Origin: Micrasema longulum
Lineage: Eukaryota > Arthropoda > Insecta > Trichoptera > Brachycentridae
Length of the DNA stretch: 64,000 bases
Direction of reading: 5' to 3'
Assembly (NCBI GenBank): GCA_022494885.1
Contig: JAGVSM010000516.1
Span: forward strand, 1 to 64,000
Below, piece by piece: positions 10,405 through 21,409 of this stretch. Each line of letters opens with the position of its first letter. Within the stretch, counting starts at the first letter, position 1. A model generated the notes under the pieces. It did not search any database, was not told where the DNA came from, and saw nothing but the letters and a program-made list of their open reading frames with translations. The position numbers and the translations under genes were made by a program.

Positions 10405-10620
10405 TCAGTCTCGTGGTGTAATGGTCAGCGCGTTTGTCTACCAAGCAGGAGGTCTCGGGCTCGATCTCCGACATGGTTGATATGGAATATTTTTTTAAAT
10501 AGGTATTTTTATCTGAAGCGTAAGACTAATATCTTGCTTTATTGTAACAAAAATGATCAACATACGCTGAGATAAGTGTACCAATACAGTGCCTTATGCA
10601 CCATTGCATTCAGATAATTT
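10405..10620 (+). mobile_element. SINE-1, near full-length copy
   Basis: A tRNA-like head (10405-10480) with TCGTGGTGTAATGGTCAGCG, CTACCAAGCAGGAGG and GGGCTCGATCTCCG joins directly to the body CTGAAGCGTAAGACTAATAT and TGTACCAATACAGTGCCTTA. This copy defines the head-body order used for the fragments elsewhere. Confidence 0.7.
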
Positions 10621-10812
10621 CACGGTCAGTTGTTCGACTTATTGAAAGCACTCATTTCGTAAGTAAAAAGTATTATTTACTAGTTAATTAGAAAATATTT
10701 TTTTTGTCGTAATCATTAACCATGTTGCTTAAAAAATATAATACATTTTGCTATTGTATCAATAAGAAAAATAAATAAACATCAATTTTATGTTACAGCA
10801 GGCATATTCTTT

Positions 10813-10965
10813 CATAATTTCGTTTCGTAAGTTCGTTCGTTTGCCATATTTCCATCGCATTCTAACGCAATCACAATCATATTTTCCACGCGTTCCCTCT
10901 CATACGTTTACAAATGAATTAACGAAATCAATTAGTTATAGCATAAGGCCACAGATAGGGTATTA
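10813..10965. repeat. TTCG-rich repeat, copy 2
   Basis: It shares CGTTTCGTAAGTTCGTTCGT, CATTCTAACGCAATCA and ATAAGGCCACAGAT with 3575-3725. The 84-codon frame spanning 10790-11044 is read through this repeat and is not a gene. The right-hand ATAAGGCC block resembles the end of the TIR element at 21603-22412. Confidence 0.5.
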
Positions 10966-11149
10966 TCATGAACGAAAAAAGTTTTGTTACGTGAATTTAT
11001 TTTGTAACCATTTTATTTCCAGTAATAACGGTTTAACAAACTAAATACATGTAAATAACTTATTTGCAAACTAAACCCACAGAAACTGAATAAGGAAAGA
11101 ATAATAGGCAGATTGCTTGGATGCAACCGGTTTTATTGTTTTACTTACA

Positions 11150-12074
11150 ATTTCTGATTCAAGACTAACTTCAGGCCTATTATTTGGTAAATACAGTGTT
11201 TATATTTCTTATTACAAAGTTTGGAAGAGCATTAAGATTAAAAGTACGTGTAGATTCGATCAAATACCTTGTTGTTGTCATTGATAGGAATTTGCGATGG
11301 GAGGCTCAGGTCCAGTCACTAATCTCTAGATTGAGAAAGCTGTGCCATCTATTCTGCTCTCTTAGAGACATTCTGGATATTGGCACTCTCAGAAGTGTGT
11401 ATTTTGCTCTGTTTTAATTCACTGCAACCTATTGAATAGCTGGCTGGGGGGGTTGTGCGGCATCCATTTCGAAGCCTCTCATAGTTTACCTGAAATTATT
11501 ATTGAGAATAATTTTCCGGCGCCCTCCGACATACCCGTCAGAATAGTTGTTCCAATACATAAAGGTGCTGGATATGAGACAACTGTACCTTAAAGAAACA
11601 CTTTCACACCTCTGGTCGAACAATAAGGAGAGGTCTCTGCAAAATGTCTGTACGAGGTTTTCCCAGAGCATGAATTATGTCATACCCAAAACCCGTACCA
11701 CCCTTGCTCAGCGCACCGAGAGTGTTCAATATTTTGGAAGAGCGTATTAAGCTCTCAAGGACAAAAACTATTTTCAAGAAAGTAGTTAAGGATTGGATTT
11801 TCCTTAGTGGGAGGGATTTGAGTAAAAAACTCCTTGATGATTTTACGAATGTTTGAAATTACTGTTTACCATATTGATGTGCAATATATATTTGTATTTA
11901 AAAATAATATTTTTAGTGTTTCTGATCCTATATTTGTGGTGATATCTCATGTGTCCGTGTCAACTAATTGCTAGTCCCATCTCAACACAGGACTCTTAGT
12001 CCCATAAAGTTGGGACTTATGTCTCCAATGATGTACAATAAACTTATGCATGTAAATAAATAAATAAATAAATT
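11150..12074 (+). mobile_element. Jockey-like LINE 3' part
   Basis: The 77-codon frame at 11184-11417 ends in the RT C-terminal signature IKYLVVVIDRNLRWEAQV, matching the family 'KYLGv.iD..L.W..H' motif. After a frame break the reading continues with GWGGCA, DMRQLYLKETLSHLW (11547-11750 frame) and TRTTLAQR, all standard in this LINE clade. Several frame changes show it is dead. The 3' UTR ends in an AAATAAATAAATAAATAAAT tail at about 12054-12073. A second member of the same family lies at 38265-38775. Confidence 0.75.
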
Positions 12075-12436
12075 GTAGTATATTGGGTATTGGGAACCAG
12101 AGAGTAGAGCAACAATAAATTATTGTTTGTGAGTGAGGTACTCAATGAACCTAGATAAAGGCACCCAACACGTCACATGTCCCTCTTTGCCTCCACCAGC
12201 TTTCCTTCTTACAACGTGTCAGCGTTTCATAATTTTGTATGTTATTTCATTGTGTATTTACCCCGTTTTTTGTGGCTACAACCATTTTTTTTCTTTTCTA
12301 TTTGAACACCTCACTGGGCATAACCCGTGTCGAGGCATTCGTTCAAATTGTTTTTATATAATTTTCTAGTTACAGTAGTTGGTATCTTAAATAATATATG
12401 CGCATACATACACACATAAATGTACGTATGTATAGA
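12075..12436. other. Unassigned stretch
   Basis: The 78-codon frame at 12133-12369 has no recognisable domain. No shared repeat was seen. Confidence 0.45.
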
Positions 12437-13054
12437 TGTACACTAGAGTAGGCCGATGATGTATGAGGTTTTTTTATTTTTTTAGACATCAAAGTGAAAG
12501 GGGTCTAAAAAGTTGCATTTTAAATCACATTGAACGTAAAAATTATTTAAAAAAATATTCCGTACTACTTTTGGCCCTTAACCGACATTTTGTTAATCAT
12601 CTATATTGATAAAATTATTTTTTGTCTGTAAATAAATAACTTAATTACATTACAAATTTCAACACCCTTTAAAACTACCAAAATGCAAAAAGTTTACACT
12701 CCGCGGAACTGATTCCGTCGAGCGCCTGACTAATATTGACGAAAACAATGGCCCATTAAAACAATGCTATCCATTTATCACGAAACAAAGTGCAACTCAC
12801 GCCCTTAGATGCTTATTTAATAAGATTTAATGCACATTATAAAATTTAATTGGACTGATTTACTTACTAAAATTCGGCTTAGAGCAAAAAATCGACTTGT
12901 TTGAAAACTTCAAGCTCTTGTTGAAGGCCAAAAGTAGTATCGAATATTTTTTTTAATATTTTTTGCATTCTGAGTAATTCAAAAGGCATATTTTTAGACC
13001 CCTTTTATTTCTAAATTCGGAAAAAAAAATTATCGGCCCACCCTCATGTACACA
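12437..13054. mobile_element. TIR element with long inverted ends (family H)
   Basis: The left arm begins at about 12437 with TGTACACTAGAGTAGGCCGA. The right arm ends with TCGGCCCACCCTCATGTACA. Matching blocks continue inwards for about 130 bp: GGGGTCTAAAAA against TTTTTAGACCCC, and GTACTACTTTTGGCC against GGCCAAAAGTAGTA. No transposase frame is inside, so it is a MITE-like or foldback element. A target duplication is not clear. Confidence 0.65.
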
Positions 13055-13064
13055 TACATATATA

Positions 13065-13765
13065 ACATTAATGTTAACACCCAGAAGAGATATTTTCGAT
13101 CAGATCCTGCTTTACGAAATTGTAAATAATAAGTTTGATTCCCCAGAACTAATTAATCTACTTGCTTACCATGTCCTCTCTAGACCAACTAGAATATCTG
13201 ATATTTTCTATCTTCGTTATATTAAAACTAATCGTCGGAAACATTATACCATTCCTCGTATATGTGAAACGCTTAACAAGAATTTCAATTGTCTAGATAT
13301 ATTTATTACTCCATATAGTAGGTTCAGACTAAAACTAATAGGTTTGATTCAGAATATCAGAGATCAATCATTAAATCAAATGCAATTTCCCACTTTTCTT
13401 TCCTTCATTCAGCCTACACCACTTTTAATCAATTTTCTTTTTTTTTCTTCCCACTATCTCCTTGTTTTGTCCATGTTTCTTTTATTTTATATTTATTTAT
13501 TTTTTGTGTAGTTTAAACCGTCGTTGCTTTGTTTTAGAAAATTTAAGTGAAAACATATTATTAGATGGCAGGCCCAACTATTTTTATATGTACATATTTT
13601 AATATTTTATTTTTATATTTATTTAACCTGCACACATATATATGGTAGTTGGGATAATTTATATAGCGTTGTTTATGTAAAAATCACCTTAAAGGCGCTG
13701 TACAATAAATATCCCACCACGTCTTGCAGCTACAGAGCGCAAAGTCAACAAGAAATCTAGCCCTT
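13065..13765 (+). mobile_element. LINE 3' end (CR1/Jockey-like C-terminus)
   Basis: The 146-codon frame at 13071-13511 starts LTPRRDIFDQILLYEIVNN and contains DSPELINLL (residues 23-31). These are the 'RR..d...Ly.i.ng..dsPeLl' block that follows the RT domain in many insect LINEs. The last third of the frame is low-complexity and reads into the 3' UTR. The UTR ends near GGCGCTGTACAATAAATA at about 13692-13710. The RT core is absent. Its left edge abuts the TIR element ending at 13054. Confidence 0.65.
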
Positions 13766-14020
13766 ACATACATTTTTTATTTTTTATTTGACAATAAAGT
13801 TTAGAGATTTAGTGATATTCAAAAAATTAAATGAAAAACAAATTTACAAAAATAAAAATTAGATTAAAATAAGTCTTGCAGCTACTGAGTGCATGGACGG
13901 TTGAAATTCTAAACCTCATTTACTAAATTTGGATCTTTGATAGTTGATAACATTTACCTAGTAAAGCTAGATTACTAATCGTCTTGCAGCTTCAAAGTGC
14001 ATGGACGAGTGAAATTCTGG
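13716..14020. repeat. Three spaced direct repeats
   Basis: GTCTTGCAGCTACAGAG (13720), GTCTTGCAGCTACTGAG (13874) and GTCTTGCAGCTTCAAAG (13981) recur at intervals of roughly 155 and 107 bp. The last two also share GTGCATGGACG and GTGAAATTCT. The 81-codon frame at 13975-14220 overlaps the last unit and has no recognisable motif. Confidence 0.55.
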
Positions 14021-14024
14021 CAAC

Positions 14025-15580
14025 TTAAAAATATCAATAAATTTACAAAATCAAACATTGAGCATAATGGTAAATTTGTAAAAAGTTCGTGGTAAAAAGT
14101 AAACAGATAAAGCCCTTCAACACTATGGATAACATAACAGATAAAAATATCCGAATTGTAGCTTTCGTAGATGTTGGGTAGTTTCCAGTCACTGTCGCAA
14201 TATCGCACATGTGCAAACACATGTTGTTTGCTAAATTCCTAGAACATGGTCCGGTCCACGTGTAGTTGCCGGAGGGGGGAAAGAAGCCTATTGTTCCAAC
14301 GACTTTCTATCCATTTTAGTCTGTATTATTTCGTTTTATAATGAGTATGAAATTCCCGCTCAATTTTATTTATTTTTTACATTATTATTAGGCAAACGTG
14401 TGTATGAGAGTGGTTTGAGGATTGGCGTATCGTTTTGTATGTACGAGTATATTGGAAATAATATTCTAAATCTATTGAGTATTTATCAATAAGTCCACTT
14501 TTAGTAGCACTGTTGTAATTTATCGTGGGAGGTAGGATTCCATATTCCAGATTCCATAAACCTTGGTACATTTTCATTACAAATTAACACATTCTTAAAC
14601 GATTTCGATGGGCTCATATACTTTTTATGATTTTAAAATAGGCGCACTGTTGTTTGAGAGTTTCCGTTATTCACTACTTGTCACATATTTTATTAAGAAT
14701 AAAGCACAAAATCATGCTTTAAAATAAATAGTCTTCTTTTTCTACTTTTTGTCTACACATCGACCACTTATAAACACTAACACAATGTTTATTTAATAGT
14801 TAACAATTTAATTTCGAATTTTAAGCTACGATTGGAGAGAGAAACTATAATTCACGCTCAGTCGGTACGGAGGCTGAGCGCGTTTTGTACATATGTTTGT
14901 ATTCGAAATGAATAAAATGAAATAAATAAATAGTAAAATCATTCCTAATAATATTAACAAAAAAAATCATAATAGTAGGTAATTTAGGTACTGTGCAGAT
15001 ATTTAGCCGAGAAGTATGCCACCGTCGTGGGCTGTTTGGTTCCTCTACACCGGCCAGTTGCCGGTCCTCCAACATCCGCTCAAATATACAACAATGTTTT
15101 ATATGATAATCAAAATACCGTACATATATAAACATAAATATCATATATAGCAGATATGCAATAATAATTTGGAGTTCAAATAGACTACTCTTGGATACTA
15201 CTTTTATAATAAAATTGTATGTAACGTCACTCTTTTTATTTTCCTTGAGGTTGAAAAGGAAATTATAACTGTTTAATTTTAATCTTTCGTTTTGACTTTA
15301 ACATATTAGATACGAGTATCTTTCGTTTTGACTCATTTAGAAATTTAAATGAGCATATTTATTTATTCTTTCAATCTAAGGTTAGCTAAGGTGAGGTTAG
15401 CAACCTTTATCAATAGTTATTCATCAATGTGTTTACAGAACAAACATGTTTTTTCTTGCCTGATGAGGCACACTGGCATACTCTTAGGCTATCACTTTCA
15501 ATAGTTTTTTTTTCAGAAACACGTGCTGTCATAAGTAACTGCTTATGAAATCGACACATTCATCAGAATCAGTGATAGAT
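14025..15580. other. Mostly single-copy, unassigned stretch
   Basis: Short frames at 14377-14577 and 14845-15144 (both minus) show no recognisable domain. No repeat shared with the rest of the window was seen. Confidence 0.45.
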
Positions 15581-15584
15581 TGCT

Positions 15585-15800
15585 GTCAAACTGTCGCCAC
15601 CTCGATCAAGCATCAAAAGAGGGCGCCAGTTCCTGAGATCGGGGAGGTGAGGTGACAAAAGCACCACCTCCATCTCTGTTATTCGATACTAACGTCCCAT
15701 TTATTTTATCAAATGACAAACGAGAGAGGCGGGACTCCAGGCTGCCAGGAACCTTTGTCTGGAACGAGAAGCTGTAATAAATCTCCTCTTATAATACTTC
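15585..15800. other. Locally GC-rich single-copy segment
   Basis: Base composition rises clearly over this stretch, with a hairpin-capable GGAGGTGAGGTG / CACCACCTCC pair at 15643-15671. I see no convincing reading frame and no match to the repeats in the window. It could be host regulatory or exonic DNA, or an unrecognised repeat. Confidence 0.35.
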
Positions 15801-15804
15801 TTAT

Positions 15805-16665
15805 CTCCAAGGTGTAATGGGTACGGAATGAAACTTCACACGAAACTGCTCACACTCGACAGAAACGTCTTATGAAACTAAATGTTATGAATAAAATGCT
15901 TTGTCTTTGAATTTAATAACTGAGAAATATTCGTACATATTATAAAACCCCACTGAAGTAGCGCCGCGTGATGGGTTTATTACTTTCCTTTCATCTTGTA
16001 GAATCCAACTTGATCATTTTTAATCGAAATGTTATTTAAAAGTCATAACCATTAATATTTGGCATTTAGATCATTTTTCTCGTACCTAATTTACAAATTT
16101 CTCTTAGCTGGTTAATTTTATTTCTAACCTTACCTCTGGTTACATAAATTAATTGTGGATCTAGTATCGTTTTACGTAATTTGATTAAATCGCAAATAAT
16201 TTTCATTCTCCTCAATTGAATCTTTAATGAGACTAAAAAGGGCAAATCGCTCGTCGAGTAAACATTCTTCAAATTCTAAGATTGTAAGTGAATCCAAGAA
16301 AAACACAAATACGAGGTCGTCTTCGGTAACTTAAAACAAACGTAAGTATTTATTTTGTCTTCAGTCTGAAAACATGATTATAAATACTGTTTACTTGGAA
16401 ATCAGAGCTCAACAAAGAACCCACTTTAACTTATTATTCTTTGACCATTTATATTGACATTTAAACGTACGTATTTTAACGTAAAAATACACCTGAAATA
16501 CTAAATAACATAGAAGTTAGATTGCAAGTGAAACCGCCGATTTTGAAGCCTAAATATTATGTACTCTAATTAAAGTTAACTTTTTTGTTTATAAATAGTT
16601 CAAAGAGTATTATGTATTACGCGTAATTTATGGTACAAATAAGGAAATTATATTTCTACTTTTTT
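15805..16665. other. Unassigned AT-rich stretch
   Basis: The 68-codon minus-strand frame at 16066-16272 is rich in Lys, Arg and Ile but carries no motif I recognise. Nothing else was seen. Confidence 0.45.
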
Positions 16666-16667
16666 AT

Positions 16668-16710
16668 GATACTAGCGGACTCGACAGACGTTTTTCTGTC
16701 CGAGCGTTGG
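16668..16710 (+). repeat. ACTAGCGGAC-type repeat end with hairpin
   Basis: The segment ACTAGCGGACTCGACAGACG is followed by TTTTTCTGTCCGAG, so CTCGACAGA and TCTGTCCGAG form a hairpin with one bulge. From memory, ACTAGC(G/T)GACCCG-like motifs recur at the edge of dispersed insect repeats, but I cannot assign the family. Confidence 0.3.
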
Positions 16711-16711
16711 C

Positions 16712-17315
16712 TTACCTGCTATAAGCTTGGAAAAAGACTTTTCATGGAGGTAACAAGGTACTTGTTTTTGATTAAATTTCAAAATTAAAAAAATTCAATA
16801 CAGAAATATTGAATTTAAGTAGGTACCTAAGTACTTGTTTGAATTCCAAAACATAACTTTTTGCAAACGTCAAACTCCGGTCTTTTCACCAACAGAGGGG
16901 CGTACTTATGTAGAAAAACGATTTATAAAAATGTGTTGAATTTAACACTGTTTTAGTATTACCAAAAATCCAGTTAAAAAAATAAATGGGTTGAAGTTAT
17001 AAGGAATTTAAAGAAAGGATCTTAAGATCCACAAAAAACAAATGCTGTTTGTAAACATTCAAAAACAAACTTTTTTAATATACAAAAAAACAACATCATT
17101 CCATTTTTTTGTGAATGCATTCTCCTCGAATGCAACCCAAGAAGATTGAAGATTTTAATATCTACGAACACGCGCAGCGCACAGATCTATATTTTTCTAA
17201 AAACCACTAAATCGTTTAAACCGTTTAGGAGGAGTTCAGTGACATCACACGTACAGAGGAACAATCTATATAAAGATAATAAAACAATTAACTTTGCGAT
17301 GCTGATTTTTTATAA
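16712..17315. other. Unassigned AT-rich stretch
   Basis: No recognisable gene was found. The 63-codon frame at 17146-17337 runs into family B sequence and is not supported as a gene. Confidence 0.45.
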
Positions 17316-17316
17316 C

Positions 17317-17588
17317 GAAGAAGTTCAGTGCAACTAGAAATTGAATTTTAAAAATGTTTTCTTACTGAAAAAGCCAACCTACCCCCCCCCCCCCTCAATC
17401 TGGACAACTAACCATAGAGAACTTGTGATGTCGCAGGCGAAGTAATTTCAAAATTAAAAACTTAATACATTTAAAATCATTGTTATAATACGCCAAAAAA
17501 AATGAACAGCTGATATGATTAAGTTTTTAGCCGAGTTTGTCAGTACATTAACGAATAAAAAAATAAGAAAAACCAGAGAACTTCCTAG
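17317..17588 (+). mobile_element. Family B TIR element, shortened copy
   Basis: It starts GAAGAAGTTCAGTG and ends GAGAACTTCCTAG, an inverted pair. Inside are TTTAAAAATGTTTTCTTACT and GTGATGTCGCAGGCGAAGTA. The CATAGCGCTGATAATA block is degraded. A run of about 15 C residues lies at 17381-17395 (ACCTACCCCCC context). Confidence 0.55.
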
Positions 17589-17589
17589 T

Positions 17590-17820
17590 TGGGGAAACGC
17601 GAGAAAAGTTCAAAAAAACACACATATATTTCTTTGTATTTTCTTTAGATTTTTTTAGTAAGTCCTGTACAACAAAAACGATTTGAAATATCGTTTCTCA
17701 AAATCTGGTATACAATTTTTTCGTTGTAAACAAAACAATATATCGATTGCATAGTTCCATGAAGCAATAACTAGATATTTTGAAATGGCTCACCGAAGTT
17801 TAAACACCTTATTATTTAAA
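17590..17820. other. Unassigned short stretch
   Basis: No repeat or gene was recognised between the family B and family A copies. Confidence 0.4.
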
Positions 17821-17823
17821 AAT

Positions 17824-17989
17824 GTTTTGAATATGCCCAAATGCTTGCAGACTGGGTGGATTTTTTTCCTAAGGAGATGTTCATATTTAAATTTGTTGCA
17901 ACAGAGAGGGAAAATATTTTTTAAAGGGGAATATGGGAGTCTAGAGAGAAAATCCTACCAGTCTGCAAGCATTTGGACATACTCAAAAC
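17824..17989. mobile_element. Family A mini-element with both termini
   Basis: The left end, ATGCCCAAATGCTTGCAGAC, and the right end, GTCTGCAAGCATTTGGACAT, are inverted copies extended by TTTTGA and TCAAAA, about 28 bp in all. Only about 110 bp lies between them, including GGGAATATGGGAGTCTAGAG. This 166-bp unit directly abuts a reversed family A body at 17990. Confidence 0.6.
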
Positions 17990-18308
17990 AGTGTTAAATT
18001 AACTACCTGGTAAAAGAAGAAGTATAAAAAATTGGAAAAAAAATTTCAGGCGTTGCCTAGTAGGTGAATTGGTTCAACCGGATGAATCTCACCCACATGA
18101 TAAAGTTTTCAGCTCTTTTACTTCACAAAAGTCAACATATGGAAGAGTTGAGGAATGTGGATGTTTAAACATAGGCCAAATGGTGAATGTTACACAGTGT
18201 GTAAAATGGCCATTTAAACCACACAATGACAGGTCATAAGCCTTGTATATGCCTACACTCCCTTATTCCCTTCTCAAAAATGTTTTTCCTCTCTGTTGCA
18301 ACAAATTT
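17990..18308 (-). mobile_element. Family A body, reverse orientation
   Basis: Read on the minus strand it gives the family A order: CAACAGAGAGGAAAAACATT, GGCTTATGACCTGTCATTGT, ACACACTGTGTAACATTCAC, then CTACTAGGCAACGCCTGAAA. It ends next to the terminal motif at 17989. It is non-coding. Confidence 0.7.
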
Positions 18309-18309
18309 A

Positions 18310-18680
18310 AACTTATTATTTATATCACCTTACATATGTACATTTTTATAAAATAAACATAAAATTTGCTAGCTTAAGAATAAAGTTTTTTCGCATATAT
18401 CTCTATGTTTTAATTAATTTAAACTTATTAGTTTAATTGCTAAGTTTTTTTATTTTTATTAGAAAATATTTGTCAAGAGAAAACTAATCATTTTTAAGAG
18501 TTTAACTTTTTAAGACTTAAAAAGGAGTGATTTTTTCAATAGAACAGGTAACATGTTGTATTATAACTAAAAATTTCAAGTTTTTTTACTTGTTCTATGG
18601 AACTAAGCCATCGATAATATTTAGTATTATGTTAATGCTCTGCATAAGGCTTTAAAAGTAATTGGTTTGGAAACTAATTT
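18310..18680. other. Unassigned AT-rich stretch
   Basis: No feature was recognised. Confidence 0.45.
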
Positions 18681-18682
18681 AA

Positions 18683-18800
18683 AATCGGGTTGTGGTCCCG
18701 TGGCTAGTGTTGCGGACTCACAAATCAGAGGTCCGAGGTACGAACCCTAATATAAGAACGCTAATATTTCTTTTTTATTAAAGAAAAAAATAATATTCAT
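18683..18800 (+). mobile_element. SINE-2 copy (tRNA-like head)
   Basis: It shares AAAATCGGGTTGTGGTCC, TGGCTAGTGT and GGACTCAC with 525-600. The B box is degenerate (GAGGTACGAACCC). The body is shortened, with AAGAACGCTAATATTTC and an A-rich end. Confidence 0.55.
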
Positions 18801-18802
18801 AA

Positions 18803-19440
18803 AATAAAGATAATGAGTCCAACAGAGAGAGACATTTTTGATAAAAATAATAAAATCGAAGTGGTTGATGAATACACATATCTAGAACACAAAGTCAAAC
18901 TTGTTAAAGATAACCAGACAGAGGAGCTACCAAGAAGAATAGGGCTCAGTTGGGCAGCTTTCGGCAAAATAAAATATATTTTTCAAAATAAAGAAGTCCC
19001 TATATGCATATTGCCGGTGACAACATATGGACTAGATATCATATATGTAACACAGAAAAGTAGCCAGAAATTAAAATGCACGCAACGATCTATTGAAAGA
19101 CAGATGTTTGGTGAATGTCTAAGAGACAGAATCAGAAATAAAGAAATAAGACGCTGAACCGGAATCCTAGATATCATAGGTCGTGCAGCAAAACTGAAAT
19201 GGCATTGGGCAGGACATTTGGCGAGGCAAAATGATGGCGGTGGACACCCAGAATAATAAAGTGAAGTCCACGTGCAACCAAAAGACGTGTTAGAAGGCCA
19301 CAGAAAAGATAGGTCGGTGACATTGCTTCTATAGTTGGTAAAACATGAATGATGAAAGCGGGTGATGGGAAGAAATGGAGACGTTTGGAAGAGGCCTTCA
19401 TGCAGCAGTGGAGAGAAAAACGCTGAAAAAGAAAAAAAGT
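18803..19440 (+). pseudogene. RTE-like LINE ORF C-terminal remnant
   Basis: The 114-codon frame at 18813-19157 reads VVDEYTYLEHKVKL, RRIGLSWAAFGKIKYIF, LPVTTYGLD and RQMFGECLRDRIRNKEIRR. This is the standard order downstream of the RT core in RTE-type endonuclease/RT proteins ('yLG', 'R...aW.af.k', 'YG.E', 'lrDrirN..IR'). A TGA at 19155-19157 stops it, but the same frame continues with GRAAKLKWHWAGHLARQ, the usual 'W.GH..R' block. Another frame later gives RRLEEAFMQQW. The block between the VPI and LPVTTYG segments looks shortened. The RT catalytic part is absent. Confidence 0.75.
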
Positions 19441-19464
19441 AGAAGTGCACACTGATTTTATCAC

Positions 19465-20570
19465 TAAAGCATTAGCTTTTTAAAAAAATATGTACTTTTC
19501 TAATGTTTCGGCAAGACAAACTCGGCGCAAGTGGTAATATTCTAGAATAACTTCGAATCCAATGATTGCGTTATAAAAACTGTACTCTGCAACAAACAAA
19601 CAAAGGTTAAGTAATTATTTGGCCAAAATTTTGACTGTTGTTTGTTTACCGTTTCTATGGAACTTTAAAAAAAAGCGTCCCTCAGCAAAATTCTTGTGAT
19701 AAACATTGTTCGCGTATATATTCATGCGCTTCTTTAAGCATTGTATCATAAATAACACTCAAATGTAATCGTTTGTCTTAAGACCCCATTTCTTTACCAT
19801 TATATTTAGTCTAATGGGAAGCTACTATGTAAGAGAAGGGTATTTAGTTCCGTCTAGAGTACCCCTAGGGCTAGCATTAAATTTAAACACGGAAGGGTTC
19901 AGGTTTTGTGACTTTCTAAAATCCGGCCAATGTACATGTACTGATAAGCGTTTGAAAGGCACAAAACATATAAAAATGCTTTCACAATAACTATAACATA
20001 TTGTTGCTAAAAAAGGCAGTTAAATATTAGATGTTACAATGTACAATCGTTGTAAAAAATGTAACCTTAGGTTAGAACCCACCTTAAGAATTATAATACG
20101 GTCTTTGTATATAATCTCACACTAATTCTTATCTTTTTTCCATAGGTATTATGTGTTGCCCTTATAATAAAGAAGACTTATATTTCCCTATATTTACTGA
20201 TAATATATTTTATGTTTTTAACGTTTAATAATTAAGTTTATCACTCATATGTATTGAATTTTAAATAATTTTGTTTTATTTGTATGATTATATGATATAC
20301 GGAAGTTCTTCTTAATATGAAAATCAATAGTTGAGATTATATTATTAACTTTATTTAAAATCGCCTTTTGTTTCACAGAAATTTGACAAAGAAAAAAAAA
20401 CAAGATATTAACCCCTTTATTGTTTATTATTGAGCTACATTGCAACTTATATTTTTTTTATCAGTACGGTATATTCAAATCTTAAAGAAACTTAAATTAT
20501 ATATGCATAACTTAAAGTTTTTGCATAAATCATACAAATGTGCGTTCTTTAACAAAATTTATATCTACAT
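19465..20570. other. Unassigned AT-rich stretch
   Basis: No coding frame or repeat was recognised. The minus-strand 66-codon frame at 20245-20445 has no motif. Confidence 0.5.
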
Positions 20571-20573
20571 ATT

Positions 20574-21394
20574 TCAACAGAGATAGAGAACATTTTAAAT
20601 AAGGCAGTATATAAAAAAATTTACAGGGCTTATGACATTTCATTGGCTTGTTTAAGTGGCCATGTTACACACTGTGTAACAGTCGTCATTCTGCCAATAT
20701 TGAAACATCCATTTTTATTCAATTCTTCCATATGTTGATGTTGGTGAAGTTAAAGAGTTAAACCTTCTATTTATTTGTTTGAGATTCATCTAATTGAATG
20801 AAGAACTGCAGCCCTACGGAAAATTGAATACAAAAAATGTTTTCATGCGTGCGGTAAAAATTAGAGCATTAAATTTTACGGCAAAATTTCTTGGAAATGT
20901 ACGAAATTTTTTTTAAAAATAAAAACGCCGTCACTGGTTCATATGAACCATCCAATGATATGATAGCTTTGAAGAATACCCGGTTTGGTCACCGTAAATG
21001 AACCAATCGGAAGAGCTGTTAGAGAACAACCTCTGACGTCACACGTGGATCTATTTCAGAAATACAAAACTTTAAAAAATCATAGCGCTGATAATACAAT
21101 ACATAAAAATAATAAAATAAAATTGTAAGCTAGTTTTATATTTTATTAACAAATAAAAAAATAAAAAAAAAGAGACTGAACTTCCTCATTATTTCACTCA
21201 CATACTAAGCAACGCCTGAAATATTTATCAATTTTTATACTTTTTCTTCTACCACGTGGATTCATCAATAGTTTTTTTAGTTTGTTCAAATTTTTGGAGA
21301 TAAGAACTGGATTCAACCCCTTAGGAAGCTGTTAATATTGACATATTACAACAGAGATGGAGAACATTTAAGAGACGGGAATATAGAAGTCGAA
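20574..21394 (+). mobile_element. Family A element interrupted by a family B element
   Basis: The left part carries CAACAGAGATAGAGAACATT, TTTACAGGGCTTATGAC and ACACACTGTGTAACAGTCG. After a family B insertion the body resumes with ATTATTTCACTCACATACTA and AGCAACGCCTGAAATA. It then reaches a second start-type block, ATTACAACAGAGATGGAGAA, at about 21347, in direct orientation. The uninterrupted copy at 1756-2120 shows the junction was continuous before insertion. Confidence 0.7.
20800..21188 (+). mobile_element. Family B TIR element nested in family A
   Basis: It is bounded by GAAGAACTGCAG on the left and GACTGAACTTCCTC on the right. It contains ACAAAAAATGTTTTCATGCG, CCTCTGACGTCACACGTGGA and AAATCATAGCGCTGATAATA. 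It has no open frame of note. It is the best-bounded family B copy in the window. Confidence 0.65.
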
Positions 21395-21409
21395 ATGAAA
21401 GTGAAGTAA

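Noticed and set aside
10790..11044. 84-codon ORF as a gene
   Set aside because: It is read through a dispersed TTCG-rich repeat also present at 3575-3725, where the frame is not kept.
18983..19464. 155- and 96-codon minus ORFs
   Set aside because: They are antisense shadows of the RTE-like C-terminal remnant on the plus strand.
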